A program made the translations under genes and the position numbers. This document shows positions 45,770 through 56,539 of a stretch of DNA of 64,000 bases, piece by piece. The stretch covers positions 372,001 through 436,000 of the forward strand of contig JAGVSM010001434.1 in the NCBI GenBank assembly GCA_022494885.1, written 5' to 3'. This stretch comes from Micrasema longulum (lineage: Eukaryota; Arthropoda; Insecta; Trichoptera; Brachycentridae). The notes under the pieces are model-generated. The model searched no databases. It was not told where the DNA came from and saw nothing but the letters and a program-made list of their open reading frames with translations. Position 1 is the stretch's first letter. Each line of letters begins with the position of its first letter.

Positions 45770-46340
45770 ATACAAATAATAATATATAAATTTATTTTTT
45801 TAAATACAAGAAAGTATATGAAAAATTAAAATATTTACCCCTAAGCTACTATTCATATATAAACTCTTGATCGAGTAGCCACTCTCTTATTTTGCTCTTG
45901 TTATAATGTGAGTTAAATTTAAGTTCTTTTGGTAATAAATTAAATATTCTAGGTACCAAATATTTGAGAGTTCTATTTCCATATTTATTACACATTTTTG
46001 GTACCACCAAGCCATCATTTGACATGAAGCGTGTATTATGGTTATGTTTGAGAGGAAACTTGAATGTATTACTATTGAATTGTTCCAAAATGATGCAAAG
46101 CCACAGTAGTCCTCGAACAGGCAGAGTTTTGATTGTTTTGTACAGGAGATCATTATTACTTCTTTGTTCGTAAATCTCTGCAGGTACAATTCGCTTAACT
46201 ATAGAATACTGTAGACCCTGCATCATTTTAATATTAGTTTTAGTCGAATGTCCCCACGACTTTATACCATATCTTATTATTGATTCTACTAAAGAAAAAT
46301 AAATCATTTTAAGAGTGATTTTCGGCAAAATAAAAGATAA
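45770..46340 (-). mobile_element. LINE post-RT fragment with a 159-codon open frame
   Basis: The minus strand encodes ITLKMIYFSLVESIIRYGIKSWG, split here as ESIIRYGIKSWG, then MMQGLQYSIVKRIVP, LLYKTIKTLPVRGL, HNHNTRFMS and IFNLLPKELKF. SIIxYGIxxWG, LQxxIVKxI, HNxxTR and NLLPxELK are end-of-protein blocks of CR1/Crack-like LINEs. The frame is uninterrupted to YE and a stop, suggesting a fairly recent insertion, but the RT core is absent. Its 5' end abuts the Penelope-like element. Confidence 0.8.
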
Positions 46341-46440
46341 CTTATAAAAAGTACTAACAAGAGTCCGCGATCACAAAGTATTTTGTATATTAATATTATG
46401 TATCTTTTTTGGGTGATACCGTGTATGTTGGATTTGATCC

Positions 46441-46475
46441 GACGTTTCGGCTACCATTGCAGGAGCCATCTTCAG
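46441..46475 (-). ncRNA. Hammerhead-like motif, Penelope 3' terminal repeat
   Basis: The strand reads CTGAAGA, T, GGCT, a loop, AGCC, then GAA, ACGT and C. This follows the hammerhead order: CUGANGA, stem II, GAA, stem III (here palindromic ACGU that could pair between two molecules), then the cleavable C. The extra T before the stem departs from the canonical core, so activity is not assured. Confidence 0.5.
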
Positions 46476-46514
46476 GGAAAAACTGTGTGTTTTATAGAGA
46501 AATGTATGTGTTTA

Positions 46515-46640
46515 AGTACTAGTAATTTGTACCGTGTCACAGTCAGCAGTAGGCACATTTCTTGTTTTGTAGGAAAGAATAATTATGTTTATGTACTAGT
46601 AATTTGTACTGTGTCGCAGCCTGCAGTAGGCACATTTCTC
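46515..46640. repeat. 77 bp tandem duplication in Penelope-like 3' region
   Basis: TACTAGTAATTTGTAC occurs at 46517 and 46594, and each copy runs on to GCAGTAGGCACATTTCT. The copies differ by a few bases. It lies between the endonuclease end and the terminal repeat. Confidence 0.75.
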
Positions 46641-46680
46641 TTCGTTTTTGTCATATGTAGTGCTGGGAACCATGTTGAAT

Positions 46681-47251
46681 TTAATTTAAGCCCGTCGTCT
46701 TTGTTTTTATATTATTTGGATGTCTGTGTATTTCAATTGCCTCTTTTATTATTCGTGCACTATAATTACTAGGTTTATGTAGAATTTTTGGTTCAAAGGC
46801 GAAAAAATGTCCTGTGTCTATAAAGTGTTCCGCTATTGCGGTCTGGATGTCCAAGTTTACACGCTCTTTTGTGTTCGTCAATTCTCATCTTTGTTGTGCG
46901 CCCTGTTTGTCCAATATACACTTTTTCACATCCTTGGCAACTTAGTTTGTACACGGCTTCAGTTTCCAGAGGATTTTTATCTTTTGGTTTTACTAAATGG
47001 TCTTTTGTTTTTCCCACAGTCCCAAACGTTGTTGCAATATTTTGTTTCTTCAGCACTTTGGCTATCCTGTCAGTTACATTCTGTACATATGGTAGGTATG
47101 CAGTCCCTCTGGTAATATCTTCTTCCTTGTTCTTCTTTGTCCCTTGCGATACATACATTTCTCTATAAAACACACAGTTTTTCCCTGAAGATGGCTCCTG
47201 CAATGGTAGCCGAAACGTCGGATCAAATCCAACATACACGGTATCACCCAA
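46681..47251 (-). pseudogene. GIY-YIG endonuclease domain of Penelope-like protein, frameshifted
   Basis: Two frames on the minus strand make one domain. The first (47251 to about 46830) runs from the terminal repeat into YLPYVQNVTDRIAKVL, GTVGKTKDHLVKPKDKNP, then ETEAVYKLSCQGCEKVYIGQ and TGRTTKMRIDEHKRAC. VYKLSCxxCxKVYIGQTGR is the GIY-YIG core with an upstream zinc-finger-like CxxC. The second (46881-46681) continues ERVNLDIQTAIAEHF, TGHFFAF, KILHKPSNYSAR and IIKEAIEIHRHPNN. The catalytic Glu of this family lies in KEAIEI. One frameshift separates them near 46840-46860. Confidence 0.85.
47185..47219 (+). ncRNA. Hammerhead-like motif, Penelope 5' terminal repeat
   Basis: Inverted twin of the motif at 46441-46475 with identical core: CTGAAGA, T, GGCT/AGCC stem, GAA, ACGT, C. 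The neighbouring TCC before and GGA after could form a short stem I. Confidence 0.5.
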
Positions 47252-47289
47252 AAAAGATACATAATATTGATTACAGTGACCGTGAAAAC

Positions 47290-48074
47290 CTTCGCACCTA
47301 TTTATTTTGTATATTGTTTTGATTATTTTGCATATTGTTTTGATAACTTGTATATTATTTTAATGTGTAAATAAATATTTTTGATTTATATATCGAAGAG
47401 TCCCGACTTAACACGGAATTTTCTAACAAGTCGGGACATAAAAAACATATCATTGTTTCTATGTAAAATTGTGTATTTTGTGCTATAAAAAAAATAAAAA
47501 AATATTATTTTTCTATTTTACTTACCTACACTTAAATAATAACAACTGTCAACTTATTTTTTAGGTCTTAAACCGATAAAATTTTTCAAATACATTTAAT
47601 TGTGTAGCTACCTAATTGCATGGATAACATTATAACTGATTTTTTTTATTCTTATTTTATGTGCTTTTTGCGTTAGCTTTTAACTAAAATGTTGGTTAAA
47701 GGAAAAAAATAATTGATGATAAAATTCATCGGGTATTCGCATCATTATTTTTTACGAAGCACTACAATTTGAAATGTCCGAGCTTTCAAACTTCCGAGTT
47801 GATTATAACACGTTTTAGGAGTGGCCATAAAGCGGGTGATATAAAAAAGTAAGGGGATTAGAAATGAAACGTCATAATCAAATTGGAATAATTATGATTT
47901 AAATGGCAGTTATTAAGTTTCGAACAAATTTTGTGGGGTTGGTAAGGTCAAACGTAGCATTACTTTGCACGCAAATTACAAGTAAAAAAATATAAAGGAA
48001 ACGCCATGCCAACACTATAAACTCCAAAAGCTTAATACCAAAATGAGACATCTTGTGTAAACACTATTATGTTG
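47290..48074. other. Unrecognised
   Basis: AT-rich; no frame, repeat or motif identified. Confidence 0.5.
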
Positions 48075-48215
48075 CGGCCTCCACAGCGTAATGACTAAAA
48101 TCTTTGACTTCCGCACGGAAGGCTCGGGTTCGATTTTCGATGAAGACATTAAAAATAATCCAATATTGTGATATTTCTCAAGCCTAAGTGTTTTGTGCTA
48201 TGTATCACAACTGTG
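48075..48215 (+). mobile_element. SINE A copy
   Basis: GCGGCCTCCACAGCGTAATG, GGAAGGCTCGGGTTCGATTT (B box) and CAAGCCTAAGTGTTTTGTGC; ends about 48215. Diverged from the other copies. Confidence 0.65.
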
Positions 48216-48291
48216 ACGAGGAAGTTCAGTGGTTTTTTTATGTCTTTTTTAAATGACCAGTAAATTAAGCCAATTTTTGTTTTCTAATTTT

Positions 48292-48559
48292 ATATATCGT
48301 CGTTGCACATCAAATATGGGCCATTTAACTCGGAGCACATTGTCGAAAAAATCGATAACAACGATTTAAAAAAAAAAACAAAACCAAAAATAACACTTCT
48401 GTGTATAAAAGAAGTAAGAAAAATACAGTGTTTTTCAATAAAGTAATATATTGATTGGGAGTATTAATTAGTTTATGCAAAAAAGTCGTATTTTGATGAT
48501 TTTCTCAGAATGTGCTCCGAGTCACATGGCCCATATTTGATTAGTGCAACTACGATATA
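48292..48559. mobile_element. MITE with ~60 bp inverted ends
   Basis: Left GTTGCACATCAAATATGGGC, CATTTAACTCGGAGCACATT; right AATGTGCTCCGAGTCACATG, GCCCATATTTGATTAGTGC. Each mirrors the other with few mismatches. The 145 bp between them is AT-rich and non-coding. It abuts a G repeat at ATATATCG. Confidence 0.75.
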
Positions 48560-48845
48560 TCGAATTATCGGCGCTACGATTTTTTAAAGCTTTTTATTTG
48601 CGTGTGACGTCAGAGGTTCTTTTCAGCTTACTATCATTCAGTTCTTCTCATTGGTCCATCCATGGCAAGCAAACCGGAAATCCTAGGTTGATTAATTTGA
48701 ACCGGATACGTCATTCATACTTGTCCGTTTTTATTATTTTTTCGTAAATTTTCAGAAAACTTTTCCGTACAATTTAATGCTCCAATTTTTACCGCGCGAA
48801 AAACATTCATTGTATCTGATTTCCCGTAGAGTTGAAGGCTCATTA
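48535..48845 (+). repeat. Repeat G copy
   Basis: TTATCGGCGCTACGATTTTT, GTGACGTCAGAGGTTC, TTCTCATTGGTCCATCCATG, CAAACCGGAAATC, TTTTTACCGCGCG and ATTTCCCGTAGAG. Contains TGACGTCA-like bases, but they are part of the repeat. Confidence 0.65.
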
Positions 48846-49164
48846 GGCCTGCTGATCTATTGTGGTGGAAATAATGTACAAAATTAAAAGATAGACAAAA
48901 AATGATACTTCACGCACGAGAATTGTTTCGAGTTGAATTCACAGGGAGATTTTAATACTTGCTTTTTCATTGTGAATTAATTCCAAGCCTGGGTATTCTG
49001 TCCCCTTAGTTGGCGCCCTTGCCTTTTTCTAGTAAAAATGTCTAATTTGAATACGCATTTTTCCATTACCCAATTTTATTTGTAACAAGAGAATAAAACT
49101 TACAGTAAATATGACAATATAATTTCACTTCAGTTAATCTTAAGAGACCACTGATTAAACGTGA

Positions 49165-49310
49165 GGATGTTAAAAAGCTCGCCTCCTACATAATAGCCCG
49201 ATACTTTACGGATCTGGGCTTGGAGGGGGAGATTTAACAAAATGTAAACTCTCGCTTTCCACACAGTAGCCAGGCTCTTTATAGACCTAGGCTTGGAGGG
49301 CGAGAACTAT
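49165..49310. repeat. Tandem pair of stem-loops
   Basis: Two ~70 bp units. The first has GCTCGCCTCCTACATAATAG to GGGCTTGGAGGGGGAG and the second CTCTCGCTTTCCACACAGTA to GGCTTGGAGGGCGAG. Each unit's start can pair with its end. It is GC-richer than its flanks. Function unknown. Confidence 0.6.
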
Positions 49311-49439
49311 TCACGGGGACCCGTCACAATAGATCTTTACAGGTCGCAGTGACGTCAAGAGCTTGCATAGCACTTACCCTTCCCACTAGGAATAAGAAAA
49401 AGAATGCCAATATTTATTTATTTTTAAGCCAATAACAAC

Positions 49440-49800
49440 AGTTATATGAAGAAATACATGATCAATAAACTGAACAAAAAGAACATAAAACAATGTTGTA
49501 AATATAAACAAGGACAATAAAGGAATAATTGTATACAATACACTTTATTTTAAAACGCGATTAATATATAGAACTTAGAGCTAACCCATTCCAATTGATC
49601 TTCGTCCCACACTGTGTTTACGGCAAAGAGATCTATGAAAAGCAAGAAGATTCATCTCAAAAAATTCCTAGTTGTGTGACGAATTGACTAATCTACATAT
49701 TCTGGATATCGGTTAATAAAAACAGAAGTTAATCTTAGAAGATTTGATAATCAGCAAATTTTGACTTCTGGTGATACTATTAGGAACACGAAAACAAATT
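49440..49800 (-). mobile_element. 3' end fragment of the 23.8 kb jockey-like LINE
   Basis: The plus-strand text CCCACACTGTGTTTACGGC, GAGATCTATGAAAAGC and TTTTGACTTCTGGTGATACT reads as the reverse complement of blocks at 24.3-24.5 kb (INTVWDE, FGRSL, VSPEVKI). Only the last ~350 bp is present and it is frameshifted. Confidence 0.65.
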
Positions 49801-51219
49801 GATTGCAGGAGAGATGGGATAGATTTTTCGTAAGATGACCATACAAGATAATAAAATACTCATTTCTTACTCGACAAGTTAACATGAAATATTACTATGT
49901 GGGAAATGATATTTTTTAAGATGACTCTGCAAAATAGTAAAATACTAGTTTGTTTCAGGATAAGTTAACATTAAATATTACAATATGGAGTATAATTTTT
50001 GTAAGATATATATATTTCTTCTTTGTTTTATATGTTATATAAATAAAAAATTAAATTTTTTATGCCCACATAGATAAATAAAAATAAAACTTAATGCGAA
50101 ACCGGTTGTTTATTACTTTACAGAAGTTGGTAGGTAGGCAACAAGTACCTGGGTACCATTTATTTCTAAATGTGTTTTTATAAATTTGTCAATTTTGTAA
50201 ATTTCTAGTACATATTCGAAATAACTAGGCAAATGTGGTTACAGTTATTAAGCCGAAAAATTCATGCCCGACATTATTACTAATTATAAACTCCAAAATC
50301 TTTTTCACTTTGGCCATATTTGTTACAAAACCTCAGTTTAAAAAAAAATACATTTACGCCATTCATACCTTAAAGTTGCGTGTGTATCAAGGGTTGCGTG
50401 TCATATTTGTAAAATTATATTTTAATTGCCATAGAAATTTGCTTTTTACGGTGAGTTTTTATATCAGACAATGCGAACTCTAGATTTATATTACATTCAA
50501 CATTGTTAACATCGTTGTACTTTATTCGTGCTTCTTGTTTTTTTTACAAAAATTTAATGTTTAAAAAATTCATATTTTTTTTCAGATATCTAACAAATTA
50601 TTTCATACATTATTAAAGACAAATAAACTTAAATTTATATTATTACTGGGTTTTACCCGTGATTTTGCTAGCATGGTATAAGGATGAAATTAGTTATGCA
50701 ATTAATAAGTTTTGTCCTTCAGCAATAAGAATTTTCCCAATGTAGTGATATGTATTTTTTCGGGGTAGAAAGTGGCAAGTATTGATTGCCGGTCCTCCAA
50801 CTATCGCCTTGAAAAAAACACAATCGTCCGTTTTTCTATGGTGATGTCGTATCATTATTCTGTTCACAAATTCAAAATCCGACTACAAAACTTAAACGAT
50901 AGTATATTTTTTTTTATGAAATCAAGTAGAAATGAGCTCTTCAAATATTTATACGAAAACACGACCCTAGAGACACCGACGTATGTAAGGTGGGAAGATA
51001 AATGTGTTTATAATAGTAAAAACATTTTACAATTTCATTCTCAAGTTTTGTTTATTGTTTTTACAGGCACATAAAGTCGTGTAGGTTTTTTCCTACTCTA
51101 ATATCAAGCGTTCATAAAACACTTAGAAGATTGACTTTTAACGAATTCACTCTTTTCATGGTTTCTATAGAACATCAAGATATGTTTATTTAACAATATT
51201 TTTTAATATTTTTTATTAA
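49801..51219. other. Unrecognised, with a small repeated start
   Basis: Two similar blocks (AGATGACCATACAAGATAAT and AGATGACTCTGCAAAATAGT, 80 bp apart) suggest an old tandem duplication at 49.83-49.99 kb. GCGAAACCGGTTG at 50.10 kb is a possible motif remnant. The 100-codon frame at 50772 is unrecognised. Confidence 0.4.
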
Positions 51220-51370
51220 TATCCCTACAGAGATGAGGTAGAATTTTTTCAAATTCAGGATTATGGATATTCGAGCGTTTACAGGGCTTATGACCTGTCA
51301 TTGGCTGGGTTAAGTGGCCACTTTACGTTTTACAACATTCCCCATTCCGCTTATTAGCGAATATCGACAC
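51220..51370. mobile_element. D element, truncated copy
   Basis: Contains CTACAGAGATGAGGTAG, GCGTTTACAGGGCTTATGA, CCTGTCATTGGCTGG and GTGGCCACTTTACG, then CATTCCCCATTCCGCTTATT where the homology stops. About 150 bp of the left half only. Confidence 0.7.
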
Positions 51371-51739
51371 AGGTAACATTTTGATTTTTGTATATATCTT
51401 ATTAAATGAGAAACCATTCACTAGCGTGTTGGAGCGCCATCTATGTATTGATATTGAAGTTAAGTATTTTTTAATTAGCATATTACTTTATTTTATGTAT
51501 TTAAGACTCTTCCGAGTTAAATTAAGTACTGGTAATCGCCTGCAGATGATTCTGCAATCATATCTACCTCATCTTTGTAGGGATATTAATAAAAAATATT
51601 TACCTACTCCCCCTCGGGAGAAATCCAGATTTGTGTATGTACAAAAATACACATACCAAAAAATAATATTTTTTAACCAACACTTTCCCATCTGAGACAT
51701 TGTTCTAATTGATGAAGGTACTGAACATTAGACAATTGA

Positions 51740-52040
51740 CACATTTCTGGCCATACGGATACAAGACTAGATCCCAGCAGAATGCTCGTGCGAGTTTTTA
51801 CTGTAATTTGAATAATTTAATTCCAAAAAACACGCACGACCTTTGCTCGGAGGAATTTCTCTTTTGTAGCCCCAAAAGTGTTTGATGTCCTGGATAAACA
51901 TGTTAATTCTTCAAAACGAAAGCCATTTTAAAAAGAGTGTTCCAGTCTGAATTTTGTCGAAAGGAAGAGACCGCTGGAGGAGATTGCTGCGAGATATTGC
52001 AGAGATTTATATACTATTAAGCGTGTTGTCCAGATGTTAA
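51740..52040 (+). mobile_element. Possible LINE C-terminal relic
   Basis: Mixed plus-strand frames suggest TRSRQNARASFYCNLNN, then RSFARRNFSFVAPKVFDVLD. The second resembles the R.FxxRxxxxxAPxVxNxLP end of jockey-type LINEs. It is too degraded to classify. An A-rich or T-rich tail follows at 52.07 kb. Confidence 0.35.
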
Positions 52041-52639
52041 TTGAAATACATGTATGTTTATGTAATAATATTTAATTTTTACTTTTGCAATTATTTATTT
52101 TTTTGATTTTTTTATTTTACAATACGTCTAAGGGGCATTTACAAAAAAATATACAGGTAAATACAAACATAGTAATTATTAATTTTAAAAATGCACATTT
52201 TTTTTGTATGCATGTAGAAACAATAAAAGCATACTGCTTTGCAAAATAAAAGGTGAAACTTTACATGGTAAAAAAGAAACAAATACGGATATTAAAAAAG
52301 GGATTGAATTAAAAAGCAAATTGTAATTAACTTGTAAAGAATTTAAACAAAAAATAAAATATGTACATATATACGTATAAAAAAAATGGTATTCACAAAT
52401 TAATGTTAAAAACAAATGATAAAAATAATTTTAAAGTAAGTATATATAAGATAATAATAAAGTATATGGTACATAAAAATATTTGATAGATTAATTTCAG
52501 AAAAAGAAAGGATAATACTAATACACATAAAAAACAGAGAAAAAATCGCATAAATAATAAAGTTTTAAAACGATATAATTTAATAATTATAAGACTCAAT
52601 TATGGTTTAATTATGTACATGCTTCCACTTTCCATTATG

Positions 52640-52875
52640 TTATATCCCAACTCAGCACAAGGCCCTTGGCCTCATAGAATTTGGGATCCGTTATTATTTT
52701 TTTTTTTACATACAGCTTACCCATCACATACCGCACGCCACATCTGAGGACACAAGTCTCCTTGGCGGTGCCCACATACACGGAAAATTTGCTCGTTGTC
52801 AAACGAAAAAAGCTGCCCGAAGGAGCTCTCTGAAATCTGGTAACCTTAGCATCTTTGCGCTGAAAGAAAGTAATC
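52640..52875 (-). repeat. Repeat K, copy 3 (longest open frame)
   Basis: The minus strand reads QRKDAKVTRFQRAPSGSFF, RLTTSKFSVYVGTAKETCVL, RCGVRYVMGKLYV and ends DPKFYEAKGLVLSWDI. A TTTCTTTCAG acceptor-like site precedes it and GTAAGC occurs inside at VMG, so a gene-derived repeat or retropseudogene origin is possible. The 3.6 kb copy lacks the GT at that site. No known domain is recognised. Confidence 0.5.
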
Positions 52876-53289
52876 CAGAAGTACATAATATGTACTTCAT
52901 TGGATTGAGAAGAGAGGGAAGTGAATTTTTCACTGACTGGGATTAAATTGATTGGACAAATTCAATTCGCCGAAAAGATTACAAAACTTTTTAAAAGCCT
53001 TAAAATTCTTTTTAGAAGCCACCAGATCTGTTTATCCGACAGGACCTATAACAGGGCCACGGATAGTAGCGAGAAGCTCCATTCGGTAATCATAGAGAAG
53101 GGGAAAGGGACAAGACTACAGGATGTGTTCAGAAGATTGGTTAGGATATCCGCAGCAGCACGAAGGGGAGTCAGCAATATTAAAAACAAATAATTTTTAA
53201 TTAAATTTACCATGACCTGATAAAAACTGCGTAGTCCAGTATTTTTTAAATACATGTATATGTATAAATAAATAAATTAATGATAATTT

Positions 53290-53535
53290 ATGTATTTTGT
53301 GTGTCATCTGTACGTTTGTCTCATACTTTATATTAAAAGATGCTCCATTTTGGAATAATCTACCCTTTACGTCAAGAACGGTTCATTGTTCACATTTAAA
53401 TCACAGTTCAAATGTCACTAGGTATCTGAATATTTTAGATTCCCCTTTCTCTCCTTCTTTCCTTCCAATTTTCCCCCATTACTTGGTTTATTGTATAGAT
53501 TTTTTTTCCAGGTTCAATAAAATGATATTATTTTA
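53290..53535 (+). mobile_element. Possible LINE C-terminal relic (WNNLP block)
   Basis: One frame gives DAPFWNNLPF and the next gives FKSQFKCH after a frameshift, resembling the WNxLPxxVK...FKxxLKxHYL end of CR1-type LINEs. An AATAAA follows at about 53516. No tail or RT motif is visible, so the call is tentative. Confidence 0.35.
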
Positions 53536-54059
53536 AAAAAAATCATATCATGTAAAACTAAAATAAAATTAATTCTACTACACAATATCTCGCTGGCCCA
53601 AAGCAACATAAACCTAAGATTTCCGATTTTGAAATACACATGCAGATTTGTTAGTAAATGAGTTAAGTGAACGTTTGAATATTGACGTTAGATAGCAAAC
53701 TTACTAATGAGAAAATAAAGTATTCATAACCCACTTCTAATAATTTAATTCAAACAAACCGTTTGCACACTTCAAAGTCCAATTATCTCAGAATACGTTC
53801 TTTAGAGATATCTCACTGTTGCTTTAAGCTAGCGATTATTTTATTCAAATAAACGGTTTTAATTGAAGGGAAAAAATGTATTGAGACAAAATATATGTAT
53901 TTGAATAAAGTGTTGAAATAAAATACGTACATAATAAATAGTAAATATTTTCCATTACATTTTATACCTACAACATCTGGCCATAAACAGCCGTTAAAAA
54001 AAAATTAATCAATGTACAAGCTTTTTAAACCTACACACACTAGTCTTTTTAGGGTTTTT

Positions 54060-54300
54060 GTCCATCTCGAGGTTGATTGGTCAGAACGTTTGCTTACCAT
54101 GCAAAGAGTTTTGGGTTCGACTCCAGACATTTCGACATGAAATATTGATTTTAAATGTTGTTTTTACACTGCAGAGTCCAGGACTGGCAACTAAAGCTTA
54201 AGACTGATATTATTTTTTTCATGTTTTAAAAATGATCAAAATACGCTGCAGCTAATGATCCAATGCAGTACCTTATGCACTTTCAGTATTTTGGGTTTGA
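54060..54300 (+). mobile_element. SINE C copy, uninterrupted
   Basis: Head CCATCTCGAGGTTGATTGG, TTTGGGTTCGACTCCAG, linker GAAATATTGATTTTAAATG, core GGACTGGCAACTAAAGC, ACGCTGCAGCTAATGATCC and ATGCAGTACCTTATGCAC. Gives the reference structure of the family. Confidence 0.75.
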
Positions 54301-54349
54301 AAATATATTTCCATTGCAAAATAACGTAAAATCAATTGTTTTAAAACAG

Positions 54350-55135
54350 AATATACAAGGTGACAATTGCGCATGCGTAGATTAGATAAGAAAATTGTCC
54401 GTCGATCTCGCTAGATATTTTCATTCTAGTATTGAATTACGATTATAATGTTACGATAAATCCCTGTTTCTTTGTCTTACATATTTTTACTATAAATTAT
54501 TAATTTATTTACACATGAATTTACTTGGCAGTGCACTGCACTTATGCAAATACTAAGAAACCGCCCGCACCCCTGTCCTCCACCCTTCCTTTTCCCGTTC
54601 ATTCACGAATAATACGAAGCCAAGATATCTTCCTTCAGCCCAACACGTCTACCCTATATTTCATATTTAAAAATCAGATGCTATATTTATTATCAATTAA
54701 CGTCACCTCACGGTTATCTATAAATAACTGCTTTTTTCTTCTTGCGCAAGCTTAGATTACAGATATTATTTGAAGCTTCTCTATTTAGATAATATCATTT
54801 TGAACATTATTTCCTAAGGACCATTTTCCTTTGGTAGTATATAATTGACATATGGCACCAGTTCTTTTGTTCGCCCATCTTATTGTGATATTGGTGACGC
54901 TCCGCTCGGTGTGTGTGTCCATTTTTGGCATTATTCATTTTTAGAAGGAATTGGAGCGGACTCAGTGTTAACATTGTTGTTGCAATATTATAATGAATGA
55001 ATTTTAATGTTTTATTTCAAAACTTTTACAAATATGTATTGTATTAAAATAATGTAGAATATACCTACATATATCGCGAAATTACCAATTGTTGTTAAAG
55101 TTTAATTGATGGATTCTTGTTTGTAATTATTTGAA
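54350..55135 (+). repeat. Repeat I copy
   Basis: Left: GGTGACAATTGCGCATGCG, ACTTGGCAGTGCACTGC. Right: CTTAGATTACAGATATTATT, TATTGTATTAAAATAATGTA and TATATCGCGAAATTACC, shared with 17.52-17.86 kb. Contains no recognisable coding sequence. Confidence 0.5.
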
Positions 55136-56539
55136 TTAAAAATAAGTAGGTACTTATTCTTCTGTTTTCAGCAGCTGAAGTGGAAAAATGATGTATTCAC
55201 ATGAAACCAAATAAAAAAATAGCTGTGTATATATTTTTTAATTTATACGTATACTAGTGTACAAGCAAGTTCAAAATTGAAAAAAAAATGCTTTCGCATA
55301 AAAAAGTCACCGTTTGCCACTGGTTCACATAATACAAAGCATTTGACCTGTATCTGATGGAGTTTCAAATTAATGACGTCGGTGAGAAATCCCTCAAAAT
55401 GCCTTTACCTAAAAATATCTTTTCTTCTTTTCTATTTCTTTTCCGGTCTTCCTTATTCATATTTTTAAAATGGGACGTACTCATAAAATCATTTCAGTTC
55501 TTTTAATTTTGATTGTTTTCTTGATTGAATTCTTATCGACAATTTTTGTGGAATTCCAGTGTAATGGTATAAATAATAATGTATATTTAAATAAAAATTG
55601 AATATTCAAAATACGGGGTAGTGCGTTAAGGTACATTGTTAAGCTAAATGTTATTTATTTATATATTTGATATACATATAAAGGCAGGAATATTGCCTTA
55701 AGGCAATTTCGTTCTATCTACCCAAACCGTTTAGTTTGAGAAAATTACAAGTACATGGAAATATTGAATCTTACAATTTTATAGAAAATTAAAAACAAAG
55801 ATTAATACAATAAAAACATTAAAAAAATAACACTTTACTATGAAGAGTGGAGAGGGGATGGGAAGGAAAGAAGAAGGATAAAGGAACAACTTAAATATTT
55901 AGATAGTGACATTTCAATCTTGACTTAAATGTAAATGAAGAAGCGGCGTCTCTTACATAAGTAGGTAGGTTATACCACAATCAAGCAGCTACTACTGTAA
56001 AAGAGGAGGCAGGAAAATTAGAGTTATTTCAGTATTCATTTAATTGTTCTCCGGCTTTCTCCTATACATTAACCTGAACTATAACATTTTAATTCGTACA
56101 TTCCACTTTTTCAAATATTTCGACCTTATCTTTACTATTGCTCGAAAATTCAATAACGATATATCAAACTACGTATCATTTTTTAATTACTTAAATCATA
56201 GTTTTGACGAATCAAGAGACATTCCAATTTTACACGTAGAACATAAAGGTACAAAAGAGGATAGATTAAATTTTTTAGAAAGAAACAAATTAAAAATTAA
56301 TAGCGATTGAATTAAAATAAATCGGCAGATATAATTTTAAAACTAACTCTTATTAACCTCTTTAGTTTAACTCTGTACATTTCAATAAAATATGTAATAT
56401 TTTTAAATGAAAGAATCTTCCCTTACAGTACATCGCCAACATAGTTTTGTCCCACTCTGTTTGATTGAAATACTATTTATTGTTACGCTTTCGACGAATT
56501 TTTTAAATGTGTCTAAACTTAAAATTATTTTAAATTTTA
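55136..56539. other. Unrecognised
   Basis: Nothing named. The 88-codon frame at 56044-56310 has no recognised family, though its C-terminal half (HKGTKEDRLNFLERN) hints at a LINE or cytochrome-unrelated relic; not callable. Confidence 0.4.

Larger units (their letters stand above)
46388..47275 (-). mobile_element. Penelope-like element, 5'-truncated, flanked by inverted terminal repeats
   Basis: The minus strand carries the end of a Penelope-like element. It begins in a 118 bp repeat (47150-47275), encodes a linker and GIY-YIG endonuclease, and ends in the inverted copy of the same repeat (46388-46505). Both repeats contain GAAGATGGCTCC, GGTAGCCGAAACGTCGG and ATCAAATCCAACATACACGG. The RT is missing. 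Penelope-like elements are known for GIY-YIG endonucleases, for terminal repeats in inverted or direct order, and for hammerhead-type motifs in those repeats. Downstream of the coding part there is a 77 bp tandem duplication. Confidence 0.85.

Noticed and set aside
50772..51074. A 100-codon plus frame as a gene
   Set aside because: No family, no neighbouring exon, composition of background; frames of this length are expected by chance in 64 kb.
52921..53193. A 90-codon plus frame with a charged C-terminus (RLQDVFRRLVRIS)
   Set aside because: No known family and no supported start or splice site; may belong to the K repeat locus but cannot be shown.
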